Source: Ampelocalamus luodianensis (Eukaryota; Streptophyta; Magnoliopsida; Poales; Poaceae). Taken from it: a DNA stretch of 64,000 bases. Shown here in pieces: positions 12,501 to 22,397 of this stretch. The position numbers and the translations under genes were made by a program. Position 1 is the stretch's first letter. Each line of letters begins with the position of its first letter. Under the pieces are notes generated by a model. It searched no databases. It saw only the letters and a program-made list of their open reading frames with translations, and had not been told where the DNA came from. The stretch covers positions 51,830,916 to 51,894,915 of the forward strand of contig CM070629.1 in the NCBI GenBank assembly GCA_036346255.1, read 5' to 3'.

Positions 12501-12730
12501 TAGATCCGTATACATATCACTATTGTTCATTGTGATAAAATAAACTTATGAACTGCCTTGAGTTAGGCTAACAGATTGAAATTGGATTAATGTTTCACCA
12601 CAGCATAGTCCTCTCAGCTATGATTTTGCTTCCAGTTAGTTAAAACTTCACAAGACGCGATAATGATATCTGTGGAGTGTGGACTAATCATTTTACCTGT
12701 GTTTACCATTTTTGCAGAACTCGTGACTGA
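549..12730 (+). CDS. BAG6/Scythe-like ubiquitin-domain protein (exons 2-15)
   Basis: Exons: 549-666, 1311-1388, 2449-2552, 2663-2707, 2786-2926, 3017-3101, 3181-3365, 3882-4046, 4133-4204, 4295-4397, 5007-5402, 11741-12084, 12163-12269, 12718-12730. They total 1956 nt and stay in one frame to a TGA. The first two exons encode most of a ubiquitin-like fold (VPVPLLKEKIATVTGIL, QQRLICRGRVLKDDELL, VEDGHTLHLVVRP), as in BAG6/Scythe proteins that chaperone hydrophobic clients to the proteasome or tail-anchor pathway. The middle is low-complexity, rich in Ser, Gln, Gly and Pro, with conserved-looking helical blocks (YGVLLQNLGSLLLELGRTT; LPLRTVVAVPAGI). The C-terminus is basic (SKRQRTRD), possibly a nuclear signal. 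Exon 1, with the start codon and first beta strand, is not visible. All introns are GT-AG except one GC-AG. Function is inferred from family resemblance; the exon model is read directly. Confidence 0.88.
1389..2448 (+). other. Long intron 3 of the BAG6-like gene
   Basis: T-rich sequence typical of a plant intron, from donor gtttgt to acceptor ttttacag. No other gene, transposon end or repeat was recognised. A 91-codon frame at 1768-2043 shows no domain and is best read as chance. Confidence 0.75.
4398..5006 (+). other. Intron 11 with two diverged direct repeats
   Basis: Between exons 11 and 12. Two related stretches (about 4573-4700 and 4728-4850) share 'ggtggaaatgcc', 'ggtaagag', 'aaataaatc' and 'gtgtcaattgaaagtt'. 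They look like an old local duplication of roughly 155 bp. No coding potential was seen. Confidence 0.6.
5403..6076 (+). other. Intron 12, left part before the MITE
   Basis: Starts with donor gtgaat. From about 5690 to 5970 it becomes GC-richer and carries open frames without a recognisable domain; this may be a remnant of another mobile element. It ends with the 9-bp target site gtgttgaat (6068-6076). Confidence 0.55.
6178..6282 (+). repeat. 5' LTR of the intronic Copia element
   Basis: 105 bp, TG...CA ends; differs from the 3' copy at only a few positions (for example attagc vs attaac, acatatt vs acatgtt), suggesting a fairly recent insertion. Very short for a coding Copia element. Confidence 0.9.
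6283..6294 (+). promoter_or_regulatory. Primer binding site (initiator Met tRNA)
   Basis: tggtatcagagc directly abuts the 5' LTR. It is complementary to the 3' end of plant initiator methionine tRNA, the usual Copia primer. Confidence 0.85.
6330..7330 (+). repeat. CCG-rich low-complexity tract in the Copia gag position
   Basis: About 1 kb made largely of gcc/ccg/ctc triplets with repeated phrases such as ctcgggccgctgcc and gccgccgccgc. Open in several frames on both strands because of its composition. No gag motif or zinc knuckle was seen, so gag seems replaced or eroded beyond recognition. Confidence 0.7.
7330..10890 (+). pseudogene. Copia pol: protease, integrase, RT, RNase H (broken)
   Basis: In order: a protease relic reading WILDFGAFHMT (normal family form has DSGAS) near 7338; a pre-integrase stretch near 7515 (LMSAGQITDHDCRV); integrase core near 7900-8030 (HSDVWG, YYVIFIDDYSRYTWIYF); integrase C-terminal part 8144-8680; RT near 9640-10330 (SQLDIKNAFFNGEL, then YVNDMIITGDD); RNase H near 10560-10730 (SCLSAEAEL). 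At least six stops or frameshifts separate the pieces, and one ~500-bp insertion lies at 8995-9487. No product is expected. Assignment rests on motif order and is firm. Confidence 0.9.
8995..9487. mobile_element. ~490-bp foreign insertion in Copia pol, possible solo LTR
   Basis: The integrase/linker frame stops matching after DNFMQ and resumes with ERYGFAAVALFEPMTYREV. The intervening block has no Copia similarity and is flanked by the direct repeat tcatgca (8988-8994 and 9486-9492). Its right part resembles an LTR end, but clean TG...CA borders with a 5-bp duplication could not be fixed. Confidence 0.5.
10894..10901 (+). promoter_or_regulatory. Polypurine tract of the Copia element
   Basis: gagagggg directly before the 3' LTR, the expected site for plus-strand priming. 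Confidence 0.8.
10902..11006 (+). repeat. 3' LTR of the intronic Copia element
   Basis: 105 bp, same ends as the 5' LTR, followed by the acttt target duplication. Confidence 0.9.
11259..11740 (+). other. Intron 12, right part after the MITE
   Basis: AT-rich intron sequence ending in acceptor cttatag. It contains a stem-loop near 11452-11503 (tagtcttatcc ... ggataagacta) and tandem 'tatccg' hexamers at about 11429-11447. No coding potential beyond the exon that follows. Confidence 0.6.
12085..12162 (+). other. 78-bp GC-AG intron of the BAG6-like gene
   Basis: Exon 13 ends ...ccttcacag and the intron starts gcaagt; the acceptor is ggatgcag. A GT donor giving the same phase is not visible nearby, and the frame is kept on both sides. 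GC donors are a known minor class with otherwise strong consensus, as here. Confidence 0.75.
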
Positions 12731-12960
12731 TTTTTTTGTTCCAAGACGCTACTTTGCAATATGTGAGCTGAGAATTTTGCCAGTTCTTGCTACCCCAGAG
12801 GATGGATCATCATATCTCGAGTCGCAACAATGTTGAGACAAATGGATTTATTTGGTAGTATACATATAGTTGGCATATAGGACAATAGGCGAGGCACCTA
12901 TGTTTTTCTTTCTGCGCATTAGTTCTTGTAATCTGTTATTTTAGAGAGCATACAAATTTT
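12731..12960 (+). other. Probable 3' UTR of the BAG6-like gene
   Basis: T-rich sequence after the stop, without introns or open frames of note. No canonical AATAAA was found; the end point is a guess from the start of unrelated coding similarity at 13005. Confidence 0.4.
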
Positions 12961-13004
12961 ACAAGCTGGTATCCCATCTTCAACATATAGAAGTTTAATT
13001 TATT

Positions 13005-13864
13005 TGGGGTGGAGTTATCCGTGCAATTAATCAAGACTCGTCTGGTGGCTCTTGCCATAGCATATCTGGAGGATTTTTGCCAGTAATAACATCTATGAAA
13101 TGTACATTTGAATTTTCTGTGATTTTTAACGGTAATAATATCGCTCGGGAATATGGCCATTGTCTAATGGCTACACATAATCGCCATTGTTGTGGTGTCC
13201 TTAAATGTTTGAGCTCAAAGCTGAATTTCATTCAAAATTCTGATAACAGTCGCAGGCGCAGCGTATGGCCATGTCCTCGGCAGTCGGCATGCCTGTTGAA
13301 TTGCATAGCACCTGTCTCGCCGGAAGGAAGGAACCCATGAGTACCAAGATTGTTCTTGAAACGGATTGTCAACGACTTGTTGGAGCATGGAATAGGCAGG
13401 GTGTAAGGGTTTGTTTGGTTGGTGTTCTGGATTCTATGTCTGAAAAAAAGTGGTGTTTGAAGGTAGCTCGAAAAATAGATGATTTTTTGTTTGATCAGGC
13501 AAATCTGAAGATAAGTTGTTTGATTAGTAGTTTGTGTCTGGAATTGGTGAATAAAAAATAGATCGTTGGATTAAATGAATGGAAAGTAGATGGAGCTGGC
13601 TGAGAGGCCTGGCTCCTAAGCGTCTGATTTCTACGCCTGAGCCAGGCGGCTCGGCCGATAGCATCCAAGCACTCGCGCGGAAGACTCCAGGCCCTGTGCC
13701 GGCCAGGCAAAGTCCTCTATTTCCTGCATCTAGCGGAAGTTCCAGAGCTAGCTAGAAAATCTTTGATTGTTTTGAGTTTCTGTTTAGACGTAGGGGGTGC
13801 TAATATGGCAGCACATGTTCGTGCTAACGGAATTGCTTGTAATGCGCAGGGAAATTCAGAGTGA
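13005..13864 (+). pseudogene. RNase H-like (RVT_3-type) domain relic
   Basis: Reads WGGVIRAINQDSSGG at 13005, then AQRMAMSSAV near 13253, KIVLETDCQRLVGAWNR near 13348, and CNMAAHVRANGIACNAQG near 13797, in the order of plant RNase H-like proteins related to LINE reverse transcriptases. Frames do not connect: unrelated sequence separates the first and second blocks, and another ~310 bp (about 13405-13730) separates the third and fourth. It is either a decayed host gene of this family or a LINE tail. No catalytic function is expected. Confidence 0.65.
13405..13730. mobile_element. Candidate MITE inside the RNase H-like relic
   Basis: Interrupts the domain between ETDCQRLVGAWN and NMAAHV. Starts near gggtttgtttggttggtg and ends near gcatccaagcactcgcg, whose complement (tgcttggatgc) weakly mirrors the start. 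This resembles the tgtttggttgg ends of grass hAT or Harbinger MITEs, but no clear target duplication was found. Confidence 0.35.
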
Positions 13865-14394
13865 CGGCTTCTACGTGATGAGTTTCAGTTTCCTCCTTGA
13901 TTCCCTCCGGGATGATGTTACTGCTGGTGATGAGTCATAAAGCTCTCGTCTTCCTCTTAAAAAAAAATCAATACCATATGGGCATTTTTTCCCCACTTCT
14001 ACGTGTTTTAAACTATGGAGAAAATTGAGTGCTTAGTGTAATACTTTAAGGACAACGTTTCTTGTGTCTCTGAACTTTGCCTCATTTTAACGCCCTAACT
14101 TTTTAGTCAAACCATTTAAGTTCTTAACTTTAAAAGTTCCAGTAAAGTGTAGATTTGTCTTGAAAAATACTTTCATAACATTATAATTTATTGGGCTTTA
14201 TAAATATATTACTACAGAAATTAGTTATCAGAGTTGCATTTTAGAGATCGTGTCGATATCCAAAATGACATGTTTTTGTGACCAGAGGGAGCAACTACAA
14301 AATGTCAACATACTTTCACTTAATCCTACTAACTTTTGTACAAAATGTCAACGTGCTTTCACTTAATTGTACAATTTTTTTTTTACAAAAATGT
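13865..14394. other. AT-rich spacer, nothing recognised
   Basis: Non-coding, AT-rich, with two near copies of 'caaaatgtcaac...tttcacttaat' at about 14297-14325 and 14340-14366. No gene or element boundary identified. Confidence 0.5.
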
Positions 14395-14998
14395 TTCAAT
14401 CTCTCATGATGTGACCTTTGATGAGTATTGATCCTTCTTTTATCATCCCTCTATTCACCCCACTCATTTTTCCATATATTCTACCTCTTTTTGTGTCTAC
14501 CTCCTATTTCTTCACCAGACTGTCTTCTCCAGATACACTTTTTCTACCAGTTCCACATTCTAGTGTATATTTTCCACCAACTCCACTAGTTTCTAACACT
14601 TTTACTTTTCTCTTTTACTATAGTCGCCGATAGAGGGTTCTTTCTGATCCTCAGCCTCCTCTCCTCTACTTGACCCTTCGGCCAGTACTACCGACTCTAA
14701 CGATCGTTCTACAACATCACGGTATGCTCTACATGATTGTTCTATTCAGGCACTAGAGAGAGGGTTTTCTCGTGCAGGTGCGGTATCTGAACTGAGTACT
14801 TATGACTAAGGAGCTTACAACATTAGAGTGTACATACACTTAGAATCTTGTTCCGCTACCATCTGGAGATGTTTATATAACTTGCAAGTGGGTTTACAAA
14901 GTAAAGAATAAGTCAGATGGTTCAATAAAGTGATACAATGTTCGTCTTGTTGCAAGAGGTTTTCAGTAGACTTATTGTCGAGATTCTGAGTTAACTAT
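14395..14998 (+). pseudogene. Fragment of Copia pol (integrase end to RT start)
   Basis: Begins with VTFDE near 14410, followed by a Pro/Ser/Phe-rich linker, then LPSGDVYITCKWVYKVKNKSDG near 14855-14925 and RLVARGFQ near 14943, with stops between. These are the integrase tail and RT start of Copia elements of another family than the intronic copy. Neither LTR is visible, so it is a truncated relic. Confidence 0.75.
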
Positions 14999-14999
14999 A

Positions 15000-15605
15000 A
15001 TGCAACATATATTAAAGCCTATAATTTGGCAAAATGATCTAAAATTCACAGGAGAGCACAGCAAATGCAAACGAATCATCTAATTCTAAACAAATACTAT
15101 TCCAGTTTTCTCGGTGCCCATGTAGTTTCTATAACTTCATTTTCAGGAAACATGTACGTTACCACTCTAAAGTTAGAAAGTTAACCCAGAAGGATCAGAA
15201 CAAAAAATACGTGATGTGAAAAACACTATAATCACAATATTTCAGTGTTGAAGTTACAAGGTAGAGGACCATAACAAGTTGCCAAAAACACGCAAATTCA
15301 ACACGCATGTTTAAGCCAAATACAAATGTAGCACAATCCTAAAAGTTCTATAGTTATTAAGATGATATGCAGATAATCCAAAGACAATCTACTATGTATA
15401 AATGTGTACTGAGAAAAGAGCCAAAGAGAACTTTATCCGTCACATTACAAGGTGGAGAGAATCCATGGTTATGCACAATATAAATACAAAACATTCTAAT
15501 CCAATCTGGTTGAAAGGAATATGCAGAAAACCAATCGGGACAAAAAGTAAACAAACAATAAGTGCAGAAGGTCAGATCAGAGGGAGGAAGATGTAGAATG
15601 CTCAC
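15000..15605. other. Non-coding spacer next to the ABC1K relic
   Basis: AT-rich on both strands; short frames without domains. The next expected ABC1K exon (VRHMFDEIDY region of the family) was looked for and not seen, so the relic appears cut off here. Confidence 0.5.
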
Positions 15606-16484
15606 ATTCTCATTTACTGCTACCAATAAATCCTTGTGAGCCTTAGCAAATCGTTTTAGCTGTCCTCCAATCATACGGAACAAAAGTGCATCTAGAGTCA
15701 GCAAGGGTGTCATTCCAGGCCTCTGAACTTCGACCGCGACAAGCTCTCCAGAGTGTAGATGAGCTGCATGACTTGAAATATGAAAGGAATGCATTTCAAC
15801 TTGGAGAACTCAGGTCTGAAATATATGCTAAAGAAAGCAAAATAAAATCAGTAAATAACTAGGACGATCACAAGATAATAACAAAAGCCTTATCGGACAT
15901 CTAACCTTTGTATACTTGCCCCAGTGATGCTGCTGCAATTGGCTCTGGACTGATATCAGCAAATAGATCAGAAATTCGAGAACCCAGTTGAGACTAGTCC
16001 TGACTGCGATATAGATAGTTGTCAGCAAACACACTGAAATGCAATCAATAAACCAAAGAAACATAGATAAAGCTACTGCTAAGAGTTCCTCAGATTCCAG
16101 ATTTTGAATTGGGCGTTACTAATTGCAGAAATTCCCATTTTGGTCTACCAACTTTGAGCTATCATCCCTTTTAGGATTTAACTTTTCGGTGGCTCTATTT
16201 TGATGGATCAACTTTAGGACCCTACATCCATCCCTCATCCCTTAGGACCCTACATGCATCCCTCATCCCTCACTTCCTCATAATGCTGGTGCAATACATC
16301 ACATAAAATATCCTAAAAGCTTAGCATAAACTGAAGAAGGTGTATTCCTACAATAGTATCGCTTGTCCATCAATTAGACAAAAGTATACCATGCACAACG
16401 AGTCAATGATGCACTACCTGTAGCTTCGAGAGCTCTTACGCGTTGGGCAATATATCAGGGCGTGTGCTCAATGCCTGTCCAAGC
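15606..16484 (-). pseudogene. ABC1K (aarF-type atypical kinase) pseudogene, three exons
   Basis: Minus-strand exons at 16419-16484, 15906-15999 and 15606-15763 keep splice signals and phase. They encode LGQALSTRPDILP, then RISDLFADISPEPIAAASLGQVYK, then HSGELVAVEVQRPGM and DALLFRMIGGQLKRFAKAHKD. These are the N-terminal kinase-lobe motifs of plastid or mitochondrial ABC1 atypical kinases that act in prenylquinone metabolism. Exon 1 of the relic has TAA after LPNA, where the family has a short insert (apparent 6-base loss). Exon 2 has TAG where Glu is expected before SQLGSR. The nucleotide-binding Lys of VAVK is Glu. Upstream and downstream exons are missing. Reading as a gene fragment left by duplication or capture is inference. 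Confidence 0.82.
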
Positions 16485-17078
16485 TGTATGGTCCAAAAGG
16501 ATAAGGCAAAGGACTAGATTATCAACTTTAGACAGTGGCAAACGAAAAAGATTATATCTTAGACAAAATATAAGAATCAATATCACATATTCCAGTTTTC
16601 TTATAAAAAAGACATGGGCATAATAGCACATCATGATGCAATCAACAAGTCCACCGCCATAATTGAATCCATATGAACGCTTGAGAGTTGATGTGACTAA
16701 ACCATAATGCTAATTGCAGTGACTCTGATAGTCATAATTAATTTAATATTTAATACATTTTCCTTGTTAACAAGAAGATATTCTCCATACTGAAATGGAA
16801 AACAACAAAAACATAACATAGAAAACTCTGTTACAGTAGATAAATCTCATATTGTTGGTCATTTCTTAAAGACATTGTTCTGGCCTATCTTGATGCAAGG
16901 TCTCTCGAAACTGAAATAAGGAAAATGGCAACCAGATACATGACACTCAGTTCCTCTACCTATAGAACTAGGAGAGAGAAAATGAAGGCAGGTAGGACAA
17001 TAAAACTACCTTCTCAGCTCGTTTATGCACTTCGTTGAGCAATAAATGCCAAACAGTGAGTTTCACAACATGATAAGA
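16485..17078. other. Spacer, no gene recognised
   Basis: AT-rich, possibly intron sequence of the ABC1K relic. No exon of that family could be read in it. Confidence 0.45.
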
Positions 17079-17310
17079 GAATTTTTTAAAATAATATTAT
17101 TATAATTAAAAATTACAAAATTAAATAGTCAATTTTTATTTTACAGAAATAGCATCATGTCACCATTTCAAATAGGGTCAGGAGCCCGTTGCTAGATGAA
17201 ATGGTGACAGGTGCCAAGTGACATCATGTCACCGGTTCAGACTCATGTCGCTATTTCATCTGGCGACAGGAGGATGAGCGATACCCAATCGCTGAATGAA
17301 ATGGCAATTG

Positions 17311-17334
17311 GGGGGGGGGGGGGTGGGGGGGGGT
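17311..17334 (+). repeat. Poly-G tract
   Basis: A run of about 20 G with single T interruptions, inside the subterminal region. It is a G-quadruplex candidate. Confidence 0.8.
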
Positions 17335-17445
17335 GGATTCACGTCGTCGGATGAAATAGCGACAGGGGAACGGGTTCCTATCGCCGAATAAATTGGCGAT
17401 AGGGGCTACCCTATAAAAACCTCGATCCCCTAGCTCATTCCATCC

Positions 17446-17490
<45 letters not shown>
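17446..17490 (+). repeat. (AG)n microsatellite
   Basis: About 20 uninterrupted GA units following gagaaa. Confidence 0.95.
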
Positions 17491-17493
<3 letters not shown>

Positions 17494-17699
17494 GGAGGGA
17501 AAGGAGAGGAGAGGGGAAAGTGAGTAGCGAAGCCTTGTCGATTCGTAGCGGGGAGAGGAGAGAGTGAGAAGCAGATCCGGTCACCCACTTTGTGGGTAAA
17601 TGTTTTTGTAACTTTGTAATTAAATTCGAAACCTGGTAGGTTAGCAAATAAAACTAACGATATAGAATTGATTTCATTAGATCATTTTAGATGTACTGT

Positions 17700-18690
17700 A
17701 GTCTGTTGTAGTTTAGGTAATTTTTGCACGGTAAATATTTTGTAAATACCGAGAATACCTTTTAAACATGAAAAATAGCAAGATGTCTCTAAAAATCCTA
17801 TAAAAATTCTAGAGTAGCTAAATAGGGTGTGTAGAGCCAAATTAAAATATTCTTTGCTTCAATTTTCTTCTCATGTTTGCACGGTAAATATTTTGTAAAT
17901 GCTGAGAATACCTTTTAAACTGAGAAAATAGCAAGATGTCTCTCAAAATTATAAAAAAATTGTAGAGTATCTAAATAGGGTGTGTAGAGCATAATTAAAA
18001 TATTCTTAGCTTCAATTTTGTTCTCATTTTTGTATGGTAAATATTTTGTAATTGCTGAAAATACCTTTTAAACTGCGAAAATAGCAAGATGGCTCTAAAA
18101 ATTATGTAAAAATTCTATAATAGCTAAATAGGGTGTGTAGAGACTAATTAAAAGATTCACAACTTCAGTTTTGTTCTCATTTTTGTACGATAAATATTTT
18201 GTAAATACCGATAATACCTTTTAAACTGCGAAAATAGCAAGATGGCTCTAAAAATTTAGTAAAAATTCCAGAGTACCTAAATAGGGTGTGTAGAGCCTAA
18301 TTAAAACATTCCTAGCTTCAATTTTATTCTCATTTTTGCATGGTAAATATTTTGTAAATGCCGAGAATACATTTTAAACTGCAAAAATAGCAATATGACT
18401 CTAAAAATTCGGTAAAAATTCTAAAGTAGCTAAATAGGGTGTGTAGAGCATAATTAAAATATTCCTAGCTTCAATTTTGTTCTTATTTTTGTATAGTAAT
18501 TTTTTTGTAAATGCAAAGAATACCTTTTAAATTGCGAAATAGCAAGATGGCTCTAAAAATTATATAAAAATTCCAGAGTAGTTAAATAGGGTGTGTAGAT
18601 CCTTATTAAAATATTCTTAGCTTCAATTTTGTTGTCATTTTTGCATGGTAAATATTTTGTATATGCTGAGAATACCTTTTAAATATGTCC
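17700..18690 (+). repeat. ~152-bp tandem repeat, about six copies
   Basis: The phrase aaatagggtgtgtagag recurs near 17820, 17973, 18125, 18279, 18431 and 18583, a period of 152-154 bp. Each unit also holds ggtaaatattttgtaaatgc, aataccttttaaactg, aatagcaagatggctct and cttcaattttgttctcat. Units are diverged by point changes but barely by length. Confidence 0.92.
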
Positions 18691-19850
18691 CCTCTTACTT
18701 TCAGGTATGGCGACCCAGGAGACGCTGCGCAGTGGCCGTTTGAGTTGCTTGACCAGACCATTAACGTGACTCACCATAGCCGCCTCAATACCATCCTTCC
18801 CCAAGAGGGCAAGGCAAGTTACATCTTTGATAATATTTTATCCCATTATTTCAAATTATTTAAATTATGTTTCAAATTATTATTGCATGCTTTCTGCTTT
18901 AAATTTATAGTTAATCCCAACACTTGTATAGTCGATTTTTGTCAAGATAGGTAGTATGGAGAATCATTCTGGTGTGATATATTTTGTAGTCAGGAATTGA
19001 AAAGTTTGGACAATATTTTCGTGAATCGAAGGAAACAAAAGTATATTTGTGGATACCCATTGATTGGGAAGGATTATAGGAATATATTATTGTTGGATAT
19101 TATGAAAACATTATTGATGAATGTTGTATTATAGGAATACATTACTTCTGAATTAAATGAAGGACATCTTGGCAAAATTAAATTGATTGTAGTTATTGTT
19201 GGAAAATTAGTATTGATCTACAGTCGAAAGGAGAAATTGGATTTAGACCAAATCTCGGTTCAAATAAATGGATTATTTGTAATTGTTGGAGAATTAGTAT
19301 TGGAAAATTGATCCAGTAGAGTTGGTGATTGAAATACGAAAAGGTTGGATTTTCATAGCAGTTCATGATGTTAATTTTGGTAGATTGGTTGAAACATGAA
19401 GTATGTGTAAGCTTTATGGAATTAATTGGATAATTTGGTTATATTGGATTTATTGGATATAATTGAATAGAGAAATTGGGTTTAATAGAAATCTTAGTGG
19501 AAATAAATGTATTATTAGTGATTGTTGGAAATTTAGTATTGACAAATTGATCGAGTGTAGGTGATGAATAAAGAATGAAGTGGGATTATTATAATAAGTT
19601 ATGAATGGAATTCAGATGCATTGGTTGAATTATAGGGAATTGATGAAATTGGTGTAGTTAATTGAATAATAGTATTTGGTTAATCTACAATTGTTGGTGG
19701 ACTAATGTAAACAATGATATGGTGGATCAACAGGCACAATAGATTGACTTGGAGAGTATGATTCTAGTATTGATGGTTAATTTACTGATCTTGGAGTTGA
19801 CAAATCTTGGACATCAAATCCCTCATACCTTGTCGCCCTAGATAAAACTC
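18691..19850. other. Unrecognised part of the inverted-repeat element
   Basis: A short frame near 18703-18813 (YGDPGDAAQWPFELLDQ...) follows a plausible acceptor (tttcag) and ends at a plausible donor; its family is not recognised. From 18950 the sequence is AT-rich with repeated 'attggaaaattagtattga' phrases about 60-320 bp apart. Confidence 0.4.
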
Positions 19851-19899
19851 GAGTCAATATATTAGTATTGACAAGATGCTTTTGTGGAAAAACGCGCTT

Positions 19900-21249
19900 A
19901 GTCCTACTTAGACAAAAAAATATTCAATTTGGGGAATTTTAGCCGAAAATTCAAATGTTGTTTTAAAATGAGTCTACGGCATTGGTATGCCATGGGAGTT
20001 TGCAAATGATTTTGAAAAGCAAAATAAAATGAAAAAACTGGTTTAGACTTGGGCGAAATGGATAGTTGGCTGGTGCAAGTTTTTTGTACGGGCTCAATTC
20101 AGTGAATGTTTGAGGCCCAGGGATTGTTTTGGAAGTCGCCCAGTCAATTAAGGACCGGTCTGTGAGCTGCGGATTGTAAAGCCATTTCGTACTACCATAA
20201 GTCTGGAGTGGAATAGACTAGACTAAATAATTTACAACGTTTTAGCATTATGCCCGCAGGCTATTTTTAGGTTTGTGCAGATGATGGTAAATGATATCCA
20301 TGTCTGTTGGGGCTTGCTCTGGGCGATGGTAACAAACATCCATGTCCGGGTAGGTTTCCCTCGCAACGGTGAGCTCCGGGTCCATGGTAAATGACATCCA
20401 TGACTTGGGGTTAAGCTCATCGGGTGGGTTGATGTTAGAGCGTGGCATTGTAAAGGCCTTGTGATAATCACTTAGTCGCACACCTACAGAAGTGTATGAA
20501 GCGGATATCATAAGTAGATTATCCCTTGTGGGTAAAGTTGTACAACCTCTGCAGAGTGTAAAACTATTCGAATAACCGTATCCACGGTCATTAACATGCT
20601 AAGCAAAGCCTTTTGCGGATTAGACTATGGTTTTGTTTTACAAATGGTTTGACAAAAATAATTTCATGGATGTTTATTCCATGTGGGAAATTTGGGCAGA
20701 AAGCCTGGTTTAAGGGGGTTAGTCCTTCACCATTTGTGTATGTATGTTTATCCTACACTCAAGAATTGATGAATAAAAATAATTTTTGATTTTTTATAGA
20801 CTAAACTACTTTTGAACTTATATTGTATTTAAAATGTCAAATATTGCTTTTGCACAAATAACCCTATAAGCCTTCCTTTGATAATATCCATGTATGCATT
20901 AACTCTGTTATGAGTGTAACTTGCGGAGTATATTTTTGTGCTCACCCTTGCTTAATAAAATATTGTACAGAGGAGAAGGACTTCACCACCTGTGTGGATC
21001 TCGATAACTAGGCCGCTTCCCTAGTCGATTGCCTGTGGTAGATTAACTGGGCTCTACTATTTCTTCGTCTTCCGTTGTGTTCTTAATTGTTGGCAGGTAA
21101 GCCTTTCTTGTAATAAACTCTGATATTTATTAATACAGCTGTGTGATTTATGCATGTTACCATATTTATTTACTCTGTACACTAGCTACTGTTCTAGGGA
21201 TTAGTGTTGAATACACAGAGGATTTGGGGGTGTGAATCCCGGTCCGACA
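19900..21249 (+). repeat. LTR right-hand part, family with the CTGCAGAG box
   Basis: Ends aatcccggtccgaca at 21249, like the LTR ends at 44293 and (reversed) 52297. It carries the shared box acaacctctgcagagtgtaaaactattcg at about 20546 (split here only in words), a terminal hairpin at 20926-20943, and 'actagctactgttct' before the end. The left end with TGTAACATCCC was not found, so it is truncated or decayed. Confidence 0.65.
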
Positions 21250-21533
21250 CTTGTGGCTTTGATGAAGGGCATACGGAGTACTAGGTTGCACTCCCCAGTC
21301 GAATGCCGGTGGGCAATTTGATGGGTCACTACTCGGAGTTTATCATTTGATATTTCTGCTGCTGTAAGACTCAAGGTTTTTACCTCTTTTGTAATAAATG
21401 GCCATAAGGCCGATACCCAGTTGTTTATTAATGATATTCCATGATTCAAACTTCTTATCGACGTTGTTTCCATTGATATAGGACTGGTACAAAAATACAC
21501 AGAGTGTTCGGATTCAGAAATCCAGTTTTGACA
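21250..21533 (+). repeat. Second LTR right end, same family
   Basis: Begins cttgtggctttgatgaagg and ends gattcagaaatccagttttgaca. It matches, in reverse, the first ~300 bp of the solo LTR at 52297-55024. The preceding LTR end at 21249 is therefore probably inserted into this older copy. Confidence 0.65.
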
Positions 21534-22130
21534 GACAGGGCAGTGGGCCTGCACACGGCGAGGCCAGTCAGGTCTCCGTTGGGGCTTCACAGCTGCACGG
21601 TGCGCACACCCCCTCTCATGATACCACCTTAGGCTACTCGCGTCGGTAGTGTACCTCGGCCGCTGGAGCCTTTAACGTACTCGCACCAGCGCCCGCAGTT
21701 ACCGGACGAGGCCAGGGGCCACACATGGGTTATGCCCCAAGAGGGCCCGCAAGTAGATGTTGGGGTTTTGTTATGTAAATATTAATTTATGTACGACTTA
21801 CATTATGCTAGCCTCGAGTTTCGATACTATTTGTTCTTGTTGTGTGTACAGGTAACCGTGTGAGGGAGTCAGCATCACGACACCCCACCCTAGTTCTAGC
21901 CTTTTCATACATGAAATGACCACACCCTGTTCGCAAAGTACATCGTGACGCCGAAGGAGGCTATTTTTATATTGTGTCGCCGAACGAGGCTATTTTCGAT
22001 ATTGCACCGCTGAAGAGGGCTATTTTTTATATTGCACCACCTAAAACACATTCAAAATATATTTGGTCACATCGAAAATCATAAATTATTATCTACTTCA
22101 TATTTCCTTATCTTTTAAAAAATTATCGGG
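21534..22130. other. Unrecognised segment of the inverted-repeat element
   Basis: Includes a GC-rich stretch (21560-21770), then three near repeats of 'gaggctattttt.tattg.(g/a)ccgc' at about 21957-22045. No domain recognised. Confidence 0.4.
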
Positions 22131-22397
22131 CGCGGACAATTAAAAATATACCAAAATTATAGATTTAATTTAATTTCAAAAACGACCTCCTATTGGCAAT
22201 TGAAATGGCGATAGGTGCCCTGTCGTCAATTCAATTGGCAAATTCACTGTTGCAGCAGTGACAGGGCACCTATCGCCATTTCATCTAGTGACAGCCTCCT
22301 ATCGCCATTCGAAATGGTGTCAGGATGCCATTTTTGTAATTTTTTGACTATTTTATTTTGTAATTTTTAATTAAAATAATATTATTTTAAAAAAATC

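Larger units (their letters stand above)
17079..22397. mobile_element. 5.3-kb element bounded by inverted repeats, class unresolved
   Basis: Left border ttttttaaaataatattatt near 17082; the right border near 22350-22395 is its reverse complement, and the match continues inward over about 60 bp. Just inside, both sides carry many copies in both orientations of a motif like tatcgccatttcatctggcgacagg cut into short units, as in the subterminal repeats of CACTA transposons. The right border read outward includes cactatcgc, but the left end lacks a clear CACTA and no target duplication was certain. No transposase frame was found. It contains LTR remnants and tandem repeats. Confidence 0.55.
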
